From Tulasnella sp. 424 (lineage: Eukaryota; Basidiomycota; Agaricomycetes; Cantharellales; Tulasnellaceae): a stretch of DNA of 64,000 bases. Shown piece after piece: positions 1 through 12,481 of this stretch. Position numbers and translations under genes: made by a program. The stretch covers positions 558,001 through 622,000 of the forward strand of contig WSUB01000001.1 in assembly GCA_019633425.1 (NCBI GenBank). Direction: 5' to 3'. Position 1 is the stretch's first letter. Each line of letters begins with the position of its first letter. The notes beneath the pieces are model-generated. The model had not been told where the DNA came from and made no database searches. It worked only from the letters and a program-made list of their open reading frames with translations.

Positions 1-3000
1 TTTCCGTCTCTTGGTCCAGGAGGTCCAAAGACTCGCACGCGATCCTTTTCTAGCCGACCGCTTTCGAGATGGCATCGACAGAGCTGACGGCGAGATCTTC
101 CGCCACTTCGACCTATTGCGGTTCATGGATAGGGTCGGTCTGAGGCCTTTGGAGAAGCTCATCATCGCTTCGTCGATTGTGTCGACCAACAACACGCGGA
201 AGGAGCTCGCCGCGCAAGCCAACCAGATCATCCGACTCGAATGGACAAACGCTGTCCTCTCCCTCTGCACCCGACCATCATTCGATCACGCCGACCTCAC
301 CCCATCTCAAGTAGCCAAGCTGTTGTCGAACTTGTTATCCGATCCACCCGCGGACATGCCGGTCTTGGACACGCAACAACGACACGAGATTCTCGTCGCT
401 GCCTGGTCAAAGTACGGACAGGACGTCATGTCGCCCATCTTACAGCAAATCTTGCCAACTTTGAGGTATGCCACGAGCTTTGAAATTTCTGGCAGTCCAG
501 ATCGTAACGAACCGATTTTCGTCATAGCTTGCCACCGGGGACATCCCTTGTTCAAGCCCTCAATCAATTGGGTCCGGACTTGACGTGTGATCCTGAGGTC
601 ATTCGTGCGATGTTACTTCGGTTTGGGGTCTCGGATGCTGCACCACCTCAGACGAAGCAGGTTGTGGAGATCATAGCGACAATGGCTCGATCCGCTTTGG
701 AGGGAAAACAACTATGCGATGTGGCAGCGTTGACGAGGGCTCTTGGGTCATTTGTGAGTCTTTTGTCAGCGTCTTTTGCAAGCCTTCAAGCTGACTGAAT
801 CGGAGCAGCGACCATCCTTACACTGGCCGACGATTATCCGCGCCTTGGATGAACCGGAGCGAACGGGAGTCGACACGGCCACCCTCAAGCTCACGATAGC
901 GGTCTTGCTCAACGCGCCTCGGGACGTGGAGGCTCATGCGGTGTCCGGTTTCTGGTCGATATGGAACAACACCACCTGGCAAGTCAAGCTGTTGGACTCG
1001 CTTCTCTCCCTCCCCGGCGATACTTTCAATTTCGTCACGCTCCCGGGTCGAAGGACCGTCACAGTCGATGATGTCGCAGGAGCGAGTCCAACCATCAAGG
1101 CGTTGGCCGCTAACGTCCAGGGCCACACGTGGAACTCTCTCGATCTTATCGAAACCCTTGTTAAGCTAGGGGACTTGGACGTCGCTGAGACCAAAACCTG
1201 CGTGAGAGAGCTCCTGGATAAGGGTGTGAGGATCAGCGCAGAACTTGTTCACATGGGTTTACTCCAAGTTCCGGTACGAAATCAGTGTTGACTGTGTCTC
1301 GCAAGGTCTGACACTGTATTCTTTCCTTTAGAAACCTTGGGGTCAAACACAACGCGAGTACTCTGAAAAGCTCTTGGCCATGTTCCTCGCCGGCCATCCA
1401 AATCACCAGCTCGTGTTCATGAGAATTTGGCAGATCGACCAATCCTACCTTACGTCGGCTTTCCGCCAGTTCTACGAAGATAGTCCGTTGAACATTACCC
1501 GCATCTTGGACGTGGCTCAGGACCTGAAGGTACGCGCGACGATCGGAGCCACGAGAAACGACAGACACTAACTCGAAGGCGACAGATTTTGGAGGCCTTG
1601 TTGGACGTCCGCCCGTTCACTTTCGCACTTGACGTCGCTGCTCTGGCTTCGCGTCGGGAATATCTTAATCTTGACAAGTGGCTAGCCGACAACGTCAATA
1701 CTCACGGAGTGGAGTTCCTTCGCTCGGTCATCGACTTCCTCGACATCAAGGTGAACAATGCTCAAGACGCTTCCTCGGAATCTCGGACAATGGCTCTCAA
1801 TCCCAGTACTATCGTTATTATCATCCGTACCCTTCGAACTAAGTACGTCGCGCTACCCTTACACATTTGGACGGAATAACTGATCAGATTGAACCTGCAG
1901 TGCCTCCCTCATGACACCCGACGATATTGCTTTCTTCCACGAAGTCAGGAACCGATGTTGTCAACTATACCCCCGCCTCATGAACCTAATGCCTGGAAGC
2001 GACGTCGAGCCGGGCTTGTCCATCGCTTCATTCTCCTCGGAAATCGAGAATGAGGTCGAAACCATCTACAAGCAGATGTACGACGAGCAGATCTCAGTAG
2101 ACCAGGTCATCGCTCTCCTGCAGCGGGCTTCCAAGTCGCCAAATCCCCGTGACCATGAAGTGTTTGCGTGCACCCTCCACTCCCTCTTCGACGAATACAA
2201 ATTCTTCAATTCATCCTATCCTCCCCGCGAACTCCAGATTACGGCTCACTTCTTCGGATCCCTCATTCAATACGAACTCATCAACTCCACCCCTCTGGGC
2301 ATTGCCGTACGCTTCGTCCTTGACGCCCTCCGATACCCACCCGATGCCAACCTGTTCAAATTCGGTGTCACGGCCCTTGCCAAGTTCGAATCCCGCCTAT
2401 ACAAGTGGCCAGACCTGTGTCGAACCCTCCTCGCCCTCCCTAATCTCCAGGAAGCCCGACCCGACCTCATCGATACTGCGCAACGGATTGTCGCCCAGGC
2501 GGACGCGGGGCAACTAGGCCCGAACGGCTCGGTCCTGGGGGACGTCGACCAACTCCCACTTCCCTTCCAATCCATCCGACCAGATCCACTCTCAGAGCCC
2601 ATCGAAGAGCCCGACGTTGAGCACAGTGACAAAATCCTCTTCATTATCAACAACTTGGCGCCCAGCAACTTCGAACAGAAAGCTGCCGAGATGAAGGAAC
2701 GCTTCAAGGACGAGCACTCTCGATGGCTTGCCAATTACCTTGTTGATCAACGGATTAGCACAGAGCCGAATAATCACGAGCTTTACCTTCGGCTATTGGA
2801 CTATCTTCAGCGGAAGCCCGTATTCCGCTTCGTCCTCCACGAAACCTTTGTCAAGGCGGCCAATCTCCTGAACTCAGATCAAACCCTCACATCTGCCACC
2901 GATCGGACGGTTCTGAAGAACTTGGCGTCGTGGTTGGGCGCCCTCACATTAGGCCGCAATCGGCCGATCAAACACAAAAATATATCCTTCAAGGACCTGC

Positions 3001-6000
3001 TTCTCGAAGGATACGACAACAATCGCCTCCTGGTTGCCATTCCATTCGTCTGCAAGATCTTGGAGCATGGAAAAAACTCAGTGGTGTTCAGGCCACCAAA
3101 CCCGTGGTTAATGGGGGTTATCAGTCTCCTCGCGGAGCTCTATCACTTTGCGGAGCTTCGCCTCAATGACAAGTTCGAGATCGAGGTTACCTGCCGTGCT
3201 CTCGATATCGAACTCGATAAGGTCGAAGCTACGACGATTCTTCGGAATCGGCCAATGACCGATCCAATGCAGGCACCCCAGCTCCCTGACTACGTTCACG
3301 ATATCGATTCGATGCCTATGGGTTCATACGATGCCACTCAGCAGCCAGCCCAACAGGCAATCCTGCCTGCGCAGATGACCAGTTCGAGCCCTTCGCCTCA
3401 AGTCAGCGTCGCAATCGAGGCTATCCTCAGCGGTCTTCCTGCTATGGTGGTTGTTAACCCGCAGCTTGGCCCGTATGCAGCAAACCCCGTTTTCAAGAGG
3501 GCGTGTCAGATGGCGGTGGACCACGCAGTTCGGGAGGTGAGTGTAGTGACCCATTTTCTAGAGCTTAAAGTTAACATTCGAGTAGATCATAATGCCCGTC
3601 ATTGAACGTTCCGTCACTATTGCGGGCATTTCGACGCGTGAACTTGTCACCAAAGATTATGCGCTCGAGGTCAACGAAGAAAAAATGCGCAAGGCTGCGC
3701 AGCTGATGGCTCAAAACCTTGCTGGGAACCTCGCCATGGTGACTTGCAAGGAGCCCCTTCGGAGCAATATGATCACCCATTTGAGGTTGATGCTAACAGA
3801 ACATGGCTTCGGAGACGTGAGTAATTCATTCAGCTCGCTTTTTCGCCTCTCATTCAACGTTTAACCCAATCCCCACAGAACATTCCCGACCAAGCAATTC
3901 AGCTGATTGTCAATGACAACGTAGACATAGCTTGCACGGTTATCGAAAAAGCTGCCATGGATCGCGCTGTTGCAGAAGTTGAAGATGCTTTCACGGATGC
4001 GTATAGCGCTCGTCGCAATCATCGCGAGGCAAGTGTCTCGTTGTCGTTAGGATTGCTTGGCATTAACTAGTTGCTTTAGACTCGCCCCAACCAACCATTC
4101 TGGGATACGTCGTCTCAGCTCTCGCCTTTCCTCGCCACCTTGCCGGATATTCTTCGCATCAAGCCCACTGGTTTGCAACAGCAACAAACTAGGGTCTACG
4201 ATGAATTTGGTTCGTCTGTCAATGAACTCTACTTCGTATCCCTGCTAACGAGGCTGTTGCTCAGGTCGTGAAGGAGCACGCGTCGCTATCAGTCGCCCCG
4301 GATCTGTCAATGTTATGCGGGATGGCTATGGCGCTTCCACGCCGGCATCTGAGGTGCACGGAGCATGGTCCCACCAAATTTGCATGGATCGGTTTACCGT
4401 ATGTTAATCGGTACATCGAGCGCTTGCGTAGCCCTTCTAATATGTCCGTTCCAACAGCAACTGGCTGCAGAAGCCGAGCGTGTTATGGCAGCCCATGGTC
4501 TCAGCCAAAACGATGCACAGAACTTCATCCGTCAAGTTGTTCAATTCGCTGGCAAGTCCCCAGATCTCGACCAAACGACCTTGGCATTCTCGCAGAAGAC
4601 TGTTCAGCTCATGTTCAAGACGGAGCTGCAGGTGGCACGGGAACTCTACGCATTGTTACTGGCCAAAATGTGCGAGGTCTGGCCGAAGGTAGCCAAGGAG
4701 GCAATCGACTGGTTGCTGTTTGCCGAGGATCCGGTACGAAATTTGATTTTCCTGCTAGTTCTACACATCCTTACCTGTCTCTACAGCGCAAGTTCAATGT
4801 TCCGGTGACATTGACTCTCATTCGATTGAGAGTGATTGCAGCACCCGATTATGATTTGCCTTTGTCCAAGCAAGTCGTGGCGAACATGACCGGACCTGTC
4901 GTGCCCTTCGCCGTTGCCCTTCTTCGCGAAGCAATTTTCGGCGACCAGCCTTGTGCCACCAGGAACCACTTTGCGAATACAATCGAAGCCCTCGGCCGTA
5001 CAGTCACAGCTAATAAATCCACCCCCGAGTATGTTTCCGAATTCTGAATCTCGAAATTGTCGCTGACGACTCTTTTAGGATCCTTCGCCTGTTAGAAGAT
5101 GTTGGTGTCCGTCGCCCGGCCCCGGCTGACAATGATGTCTACGAAACGCTTCTCCATCATTTCGCGGAATGGGTCAGGATTTATCAACGCGCCCCGTCCT
5201 CAGAGAAAGCGTTTGTTTCTTGGGTCACGCAAGTCACAGCCCAGGGAATTCTGAGGGGCGAGGATCTATCTTCCCTCTTCTACCGCGTCTGTGTGGAATC
5301 AAGCATCCAGATGTACAACAAATGCATCGCCAGCGGCGAACCAGTCCTCGCATTCCAGCCTATCGATGCGTTGGCTCGACTGATCGTCCTTATGATCAAG
5401 TATAATGGCGATGCGTCTTCCAGTAACTCGGTGCCGACCAAGGTGCATTACTTGTCGAAGATCCTGTCCATTGTTGTGTTGGTGCTGGCTCGGGCCCATG
5501 AAGACGATACCGTCGAGTTCAAACAGAGGCCGTTCTTCCGGCTCTTCTCGAGCCTTTTGGCCGACCTTCATTCGATCGAAACCCAACTGCATGTCGCCTA
5601 TTTCCCTCTTCTAATTGCGATCTGGTAAGTCGTTGTTGGGGCGGCGTCTAATACATTAAGCTAACCAACCGATATCTAGCGACACCTTCAACACTCTTCA
5701 GCCGATCTTCTTCCCTGGCTTCGCCTTCTCTTGGATGTCTCTGATCTCCCACAGATTATTCCTCCCCAAGCTACTGTTGACCGAAAACAGAGATGTAAGA
5801 AAAACCACAACTTGAGGACTTTGTTCACCTTCTGATCATATCCTTTGGTAACAGGGCTGGGGCGCGTTCCATCGTCTCCTTCTATCCCTCTTCCGATTCC
5901 TATCCCCTTTCCTCAAAACAGCGTCAATGCACAACGCCATTGGCACTCTCTACCGAGGGTCTCTTTCGGTTCTCCTCGTCCTTCTACACGACTTCCCTGA

Positions 6001-6884
6001 GTTCCTCACTGAATACTACTTCACACTCTGCGACGCGGTTCCTCCCCGCTGCGTCCAACTCCGCAACATTATCCTCTCCGCATACCCACCTCAACTCCAA
6101 ATTCCCGATCCCTACCCTCGCGACCTCAAGCTCGACAGTCTTCCCGACATGGGTCCCATTCCTCCGATCCTCTCCGACTTCACATCAGCGCTCACCCCAG
6201 AAATTCGTAACCTTCTCGACGCCCAGTTGATGGGTCGAGGAAATACAGCGAATACTTTGACCTTGATCAAACAAGCCATCATAGTCCCGGGAAATCCGCC
6301 CGACGATGGGTCTGCGGAGAGATACAACATCCACGTCATGAACGCTGTGGTCATGTTCGTCGGAGTTTCGAGCGTTGCACAGGCAAAGGCTAGGACTGGC
6401 TCTTCCTTGTTCGTCGGCACGGATCCTGGAGTGGTGCTTCTCCAACAACTAGCATCTGACCTCGATGCCGAAGGTAAGGCCCTCATCTCGCGGAGGGATA
6501 GCGTGTTCCTGATTGCCTGGATTAAAAATAGGTCAACATCACCTTATTGGGTCGTTTGGAATCCACTTGCGTTACCCCAATGCGCATACCCATTGGTTCA
6601 GCTCGTTGGTTTTGCATTTGTTCAAGGAGATCAACGCAGGCAAGTACCAAGAGGTCACGACCAAGGTCCTGTTTGAGCGGTTCTTGGTTCATCGCCCACA
6701 CCCTTGGGGTTTGATTGTCACCTTCATCGAGTTGCTCCGCAACCCTCGGTACGATTTCTGGAATAAGGAGTTCCTCAACGTTTCTCCAGAGATCACCGAC
6801 CTCCTCAAACATGTATGTCCTTCGCATGCTGACGTCAGAGCATCGCTTGACCATTGGGATATGCAGGTATCAAGATCCTTGTAG
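1..6884 (+). CDS. NOT1: CCR4-NOT complex scaffold subunit NOT1 (5' end outside window)
   Basis: NOT1 is the large scaffold of the CCR4-NOT deadenylase, which shortens mRNA poly(A) tails in the cytoplasm and also acts in transcription. The frame is open from base 1, so the start lies outside the window. In order, the exons show HEAT-like helical repeats (1-1880), a MIF4G-type domain that in the family binds the CAF1 deadenylase (about 1911-2500), the conserved block after it that binds CAF40 (about 3410-4040, around VSVAIEAILSGLP and the AMDRAVAEVEDAF-like helix), and the C-terminal NOT1 homology domain (about 5080-6810, with HRPHPWGLIVTFIELLRNP and FWNKEFL). At least twelve short introns are present. 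The last, 6813-6866, is 54 nt and keeps the frame, so both spliced and retained forms reach the TAG at 6882-6884. It converges on the cytochrome b561 gene. Family assignment is secure; individual splice sites are inferred. Confidence 0.93.
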
Positions 6885-7205
6885 ATTCCCTTCCGCGTTC
6901 GGTACATAATTCTCCCCGAATCTTAACTTGTTATCACACCGCAAGACTTTTTGTATACCTTCGATGTCTTTAACCTCTCGCCCAGATGGCGAGTTCTTTT
7001 CCGGTGTCAAGATCTGTTTATTATTCGCTTTCATCTTTCCCCAACAATCCGTGTTCTGTGCAAGCAATCTGTATTGTAGTACAAAATCGTAACGATATGC
7101 TCTGGCAGTATTCAGGTCTGGATCTATGGAGTGACAGCCGAGGTTGATCGGACCTTCATCTTGCCAAGTCTGGAAGCGAGCAGTAAGTCAACCGCGGTGT
7201 ATTAC

Positions 7206-8336
7206 TCAGAAAGAATATAGGGCATACCGGACTCTCCACGCCAGGCTCATCCAAACGAGACAGGGCAATGCACTGTATATAGCAAGCCTTTGACCGGAGG
7301 TGGTGTTCATCACAACCCAGCCCGTCCAGCCACCTGCAAGATGTATCGTCACCAGCATTAAAGTGACAATCATGTAGCCTGACATCCTGGTTGCAACCGT
7401 CGGTTAGTGAAATAGCGCATTCTACGACTAAATGGACGCTACTAACCTGTGGTACTTGTAGACCCTTTTGGCCCTCTCTCCTCCCCCAAAGACTGCCCCA
7501 CCAAACCAGAGGCTGCCTGCTCCAACGAGGGCCTGTACTACCTACGAAGGACATCTTAAGGTGCCGAAGGAAGACGACAAGCTATAGAGACCAGCCGCTC
7601 ACCAACAGGACGTAAGTCACGATGCCAAACTTAGCATGCCAAGAGGTGAAGTGTTTCCAGCCATGGGAGGCTTTGTAGAGTATCATAGCGGTTGATCCCA
7701 CGGTGATTGAGGTAAAGGCTAGAATCACAAAAAACTGATGGTAAATCTGTCCTCGCCTCTTTGACTCCGGGTTTGCGAGTGTCGTCCGCTGGAGGTTGAG
7801 GATGGCTACTTGGTCCGTCAGCGACATCGCACGAGCCTCATCCACCAAGACGAACCGAAGACAAAAAGAACAAAAGCAGCGGTTTGAAATGTTGGATGGA
7901 AGGCGAAGTAACCAAGACGCCGGGGATTATTTCTAAATACGAGCGTCCACGTGAAGGCTGCCAAAACCTGGGATGACGTTTAGCAACTGGTCACCTTGCT
8001 AGAGACGATTGCGATTTATCGACATACAATGGCGCTCAGCTGAAATGTCTTCATTAGAAAATAAACCAAAAAAAGCAGAATCGACACACTCACCGATGCG
8101 AGGAAACCAGCGAAATTGTCTCCAGTCCTCGAATCGTCCTGGTGCCGTCGACGCGCCGACTCGAGTAAAGGATCCTGTTCCGTTAGAACGGGCCGCTCGG
8201 GATCGACGTGTAGAGGTGGAGGCACATCGTTCGCGGTCGACATGGTAGAATGAGGTAAAGGAGAGGAGCGCAGTCTTGTGGTTGAAGATATCTCGGGGCC
8301 GGAATCGGTTTCGGAAAAGCTTGGCCTCTGCGTCAT
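7206..8336 (-). CDS. cytochrome b561 domain membrane protein
   Basis: This is a multi-helix transmembrane di-haem protein of the eukaryotic cytochrome b561 family (CYB561D-like), which moves electrons across endomembranes, often using ascorbate. Five exons can be joined. The first (from ATG at 8336) has a hydrophilic N-terminus and helix 1 (NFAGFLASVSVSILLFLVYF). The second has FTWTLVFRNNPRRLGYFAFHP, where FAFHP carries an expected haem histidine. The third begins AILNLQRTTL and contains YKASHGWKHFTSWHAKFG, with the conserved His pair. The fourth reads FGGGERAKRVYKYHR, and the fifth MSGYMIVTLMLVTIHLAGGW, ending RVRYALYSF. The joins KYHR/MSGY and LFVF/AILNLQ restore family-typical text. An acidic dileucine signal (EQDPLL) precedes helix 1. 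A later ATG at 8246 (MSTANDVPPP) is an alternative start. Substrate and membrane are not known. Confidence 0.85.
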
Positions 8337-8601
8337 TGGTGATCACGCCCACGTGACCAACGTTTGCAGCTAGCTCGCCCAAGGCTGGGGTAAGTGACTG
8401 GTCTTGATTACAACAAGTTGAATGCTACATATCAAATGCATACAAGTACCGAATGCGTGCAGGTAAACGAAGAAGCTTGTTAAAATAAGGTGCTGAGGAA
8501 TGATGTGCTCAGAAAACAGGACCAGAAAAATGACAGCGTGATAGCAAGAAGCAAGGAATAGAGTAAAAATGAAGAACGAAGAGTCAAAGGTGTTAGAAAT
8601 G

Positions 8602-11069
8602 TCAAGTAGCGGTCAGCGATATGCGTCGAGGACTAATACTCATTTCGTTAAAGGAATGACCTAGTCGCACTTCTTCCTCTTCTTCTCCTGTGTCCCCTAC
8701 CATAACCTCTTGGTCATCCTCGTCCGGTTCTTCATCGCTATCATCTTCATCCAAGGCGACCATGCTCCATTCTCGGTAGATATCCTCAATGAACGATGAG
8801 CTACCTGGAAGTTTGTACGGATCGAACGGGAAGAACGCATTGACATCGTTCTCAACAGGGGAATCTGCCACGACGAGTAAACGAGCAGGTGATGCAAGGA
8901 ACGGAGCTGACTGGCGTGGTGGATGTCGAGGTGTTGTTGGGGTTGATACGCCCGAGGATGGGAATTTGATCGGGCTGCTTGCGGCGGAATTGCTATATAC
9001 GGACGCGGCCCATTCCGCTCGCTTGTTATTCTCCAATATGCCGTAGCAATAGACAAACCCAGTCTTCTGAGCAATCCTGGCGAACTGCTTCACGACGTTT
9101 TGCGAGCAATGCTAAACCAATGACGCCAGTCAGCGAGCCTGATCCCCGACACAGATCCAGAGAACACGCACCTTCAGCGGGTTCAGAGGGGAGGTGACAA
9201 CCCTTCGCACGGCATCTAATTCAGCTATCCATTTCCTCCCGGCTCTGCCCACGAGTTCTTCATCATCATCCGAGGTGATCTCGAAATCTCTCCATCGGAA
9301 GCAGAACACGAGGAATACGGCTTGAGCTACAGCGTAGAATACGCTGAAATGACTGACGCTGATCTTGAGACCGTCAGGTCCAAGTTCTTCGTTTTGCCGA
9401 GCCTCGGCTAGTAGATCGTCCGCGTAACCAAGCTGACCGTCCAAATACTCGCACAGAAGTCCCACTGTCCTCCGGACGCTTTCGCGATCCACGAAAAGTG
9501 CCCTGCTAACGAGACTCGCAATGTAGCTCGCTGCAGCGCTCCTGGTCACCGCAGGTTGGTCCTGTTCGAATAATGCCCTGGAGACAAGGAGGCCAAGGAA
9601 AAGATCGGTATATTCTGGGTCGAGGGACGAGTACCAGAAGAGCAAGAATTGGGTGTAGCGCGATTTGAATGTTCGGAGGATCGTTCGGTCGAAGATCGTG
9701 AGGAGGGTGAGGAACTGAGAACGACGGGCAGCTTGGAGCGATTCGAGGCTCTCTTCTTCGAGAGAAGAAAGTGATTTTGGTTTGGCGAAAGGAGGGGTTG
9801 ACGGACCAGTTTCGGAGTCCGAACTTGGAGACCGAAATTGTGGGAACCGTGACAAACTCCCCCCAACGTTTAGGTGATCGAACAATAACTTCAGGATGGC
9901 ATCTAGCTTCGAAAGCATCTCCGCGACTTTCTTTAACGACGTTTTTTCCTCTTTTCGGTAATCGTCGTCATCGGAGTTAATAGACAGATTGTCGTTCGGA
10001 TCGTCTTCCTCAGAGCTTTCACCAGAAGCATCCTCCGGTATGGTCGCTGACTCGAGCAATCCTTCATCCAAGTCTTCCAGCTCTACTTGGATCTCGACCT
10101 AAATATAATTTGATTCGTTAGATTAGGCGCTTGTATCGACTGGCATCTGTAGCTTACGTCGATTTGAATCGCCCGATCCACCACCAAACCCAGGATACGA
10201 TCTCGGAGCTCTAGGCAATACTCTGATAGCTTGAGTACATTCTGGATGTAGGCAACTTGCTCCTCTTTATCTTGTCTTTTATGAGGGAAGTTGCGAATTA
10301 TGAGAGGCTCAAGGGTGGTGGAGAGCGTTGGGATCAAGGATAGAAGTCGTTGGAGCAGAAAGTGCTGACGCTCGTACACCAAGCTAACGTCAAAAAATAC
10401 CTCGCGACCCTTGGTAGAATTCAAGTCGCTGACGTATCCTATGGGGGAAGTGGTAAGATATGTGAGCTCGGTTCGGGGGACCCGGAATCTCGGAACCGAC
10501 TGACTGGCCGTGAATCCGAGAGCAATCTGAGCAAGGATGGCACCGAGATACTCAGGTCGAGCACTGATGAGCATGCCCATCAAATCCATATACGATCTCG
10601 CGAATTCATCCTCCATCGTTGCCCAGGGGAAGTTGATGAGAACCGTGACAAGGGGCGCATGTATCCGCTCCAAGCTGGAAACGACGTGCTTCAACGCAGA
10701 GACCCATAGCCTAAGCTCGGAGGAGGATTGGTCTTTTAATCCAGCTTTGTTAAATTGAGCCAATAATTGCTCAAACTCCGTCGGATTTCCCTGCGACACC
10801 GAAGAATAGCTCAGCGGATATGTCGCCCAGGTATTAGATGGGGACAAGTCATTCCGATGGGATTTCCGACCACAAGAACAAGTACAGACCTGCATTTTCC
10901 CCTTTAACGCGTTCTTGACAAATACGAGGTACATATCCTTCTTGTAAGCGTCATCCTGAAGAGATGCTTTGCGGGAGCGGGGACGATCGTCTGGAGAGGT
11001 TTCTAACTCTCGTTTCCGCTTGCGACTGGGCGCCGTGGTAGGGGTGGAAGGAGCAGATGCTTCTGACAT
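8602..11069 (-). CDS. RRN3: RNA polymerase I transcription initiation factor RRN3
   Basis: RRN3 (TIF-IA) binds RNA polymerase I in the nucleolus and recruits it to rDNA promoters. It is a main point of growth control over ribosome synthesis. The ATG at 11067-11069 starts a basic, low-complexity head (SRKRKRELETSP). Then come the conserved helical blocks: YLVFVKNALKGKMQ, spliced to GNPTEFEQLLAQF; RIHAPLVTVLINFPW; LVVDRAIQID, spliced to VEIQVELEDLDEG; a long acidic loop (SSEEDDPNDN, SINSDDDD); and the C-terminal block. In that block NPLK joins HCSQNVVKQFARIAQ and is followed by GFVYCYGILENNKR, a good match to the family's FVY..I.E.NKR region. The tail is acidic. Three introns are evident. The acidic loop holds several Ser residues of the kind phosphorylated in the family, but no particular site can be named. 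Confidence 0.9.
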
Positions 11070-11712
11070 ATCTTCAGGTCTTTAATTGGTCGTCAACGGC
11101 TTCGAGGAGGCTGTAGCGTGTGGTGGGTTCGGTCGAGGAAAATCTTAGACTAGGCTGGGTTCCTTGCGGTCTTAAGCCCTTATCTCCGTTAGCTGCCCTA
11201 GACTGAAGTTCCCACTAGTTCCCAGCTAGTATATAGTGGTTTACCAGTTAGGATTAGCGGAACTCAGTAACATTACGTTCCCCAAAGAAGTGCAGTCCCG
11301 TTTATGCGACCTTCTTTTGGGTTTGCCGTCATCCGCAGGTGAGTTTTACCTTGCATTCAAGCCAAGTAACTTGGGGTATTGCTGCCGGTAGCCCAAGGGT
11401 CGCGGTTTCCTGCGCACGGCGCACGCACCCCGACTTCCTTTCCCGTTGCCAACTGGGGAGTCCAATCCCCGGCATCTTTCGGCGGTATTATCCATAGAAA
11501 GCTTACTGAAAGGTTCGGTATGCCGTGGAGGCTGTGCCGAAGTGGCCGTCGGTTTCAACACAAGTCTCAGTTGGCTGCGCGTCGGGCAAAGAGCGATACA
11601 AGGAAGGAGGCTGAACTGGAAAGAGATACCCCAAGCCAATCTCACTGGGAGAGACTCTAACTTGTTTCAATTGGTGGCCGATAGAAGACAGCGCAGATGA
11701 CCATACATCGAG
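11070..11712. other. intergenic region, RRN3 upstream / ARPC3 downstream
   Basis: About 640 bases with no gene I can support. The stretch next to 11070 should hold the RRN3 promoter and 5' leader; the stretch next to 11712 is the ARPC3 3' region. Several open frames of 60-100 codons occur on both strands, but they have no family resemblance, no splice-supported extension and no consistent frame. Confidence 0.5.
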
Positions 11713-12481
11713 TTATGCACCTAGACTTCGGTTCATGAAACGGCGTTTCGTGAAGCTCATCCACCACTTGCTCGGCTTGCCGGTTCCATCGGCATACAGA
11801 CGCTCCACGAGCCTCGTTGCAAGCTCTTGCCTGGCTTGAGTCAGGTATTGGCGCAAGTAATCTTGGGGGCGCAATAAAGGGTAGATTAGTTTGTGAAGTC
11901 AACTTTGCCGCGTGGCCTAAATGTCGTCTTACCGGATTCCACCCGTCCCCCAGGCGGAGCATAATGGGAATTCAATGGGAAAGTCACGTCTCCCGGCAAG
12001 GGAAAGTTATCCACGGCCAGGGTGTTAAGTTGCTTTTGAGCCTCAATCTGGCTTGGGGGTGTGCGGGGTGCGGAAAGTTTGGTGAGGCAGTCGGAGACGA
12101 AAAGGATGAGGACAATTAACAGCCTGTCAGCGCCTCCTTTGATTTCGAAGTTGCGGAAAAGAGAGTTGGCGCGAAACAGGTCCAGGGTTTCGTCGATGAT
12201 ATCCGCTTCATTAGGATCCGCTACACAAATTACGCCGTACAATTGCAAGAGAAGATGGGTAAGAAGCTATGAATCTCGAGCAGAATAAATTTAGACATAC
12301 TGATTAAAGGAGATGGACCTCTTATCCTCGTCCTGAGGGGGAGGATGGACATGTTCCCGACTTGACGAGCATCGACGTCATCGTTGAAAGCAGAATGGTA
12401 TGCCTTGCAGAAAATGCCATAATGTGTTCGGTCAGTTCATTTGTCTAGAGCACGCCTAGTCATGCGATCACCTACGGGCAT
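11713..12481 (-). CDS. ARPC3: Arp2/3 complex subunit 3 (p21-Arc)
   Basis: ARPC3 is a structural subunit of the seven-protein Arp2/3 complex, which nucleates branched actin at endocytic patches and the cortex. Four exons join cleanly. A tiny exon 1 encodes only MP (ATG 12479-12481, donor GTAGGT). Exon 2 encodes AYHSAFNDDVDARQVGNMSI and PLRTRIRGPSPLI. Exon 3 encodes TDPNEADIIDETLDLFRANS, FEIKGGADRLLI and KQLNTLAVDNFPLPGD. Exon 4 encodes DYLRQYLTQARQELATRLVE and KPSKWWMSFTKRRFMNRSLGA. Nearly every segment matches the family's known pattern, and the length (about 185 residues) fits. The stop is TAA at 11713-11715. The two-codon first exon would be missed by a simple ORF search. A 13-base C run lies about 90 bases upstream of the start codon. 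Confidence 0.95.
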
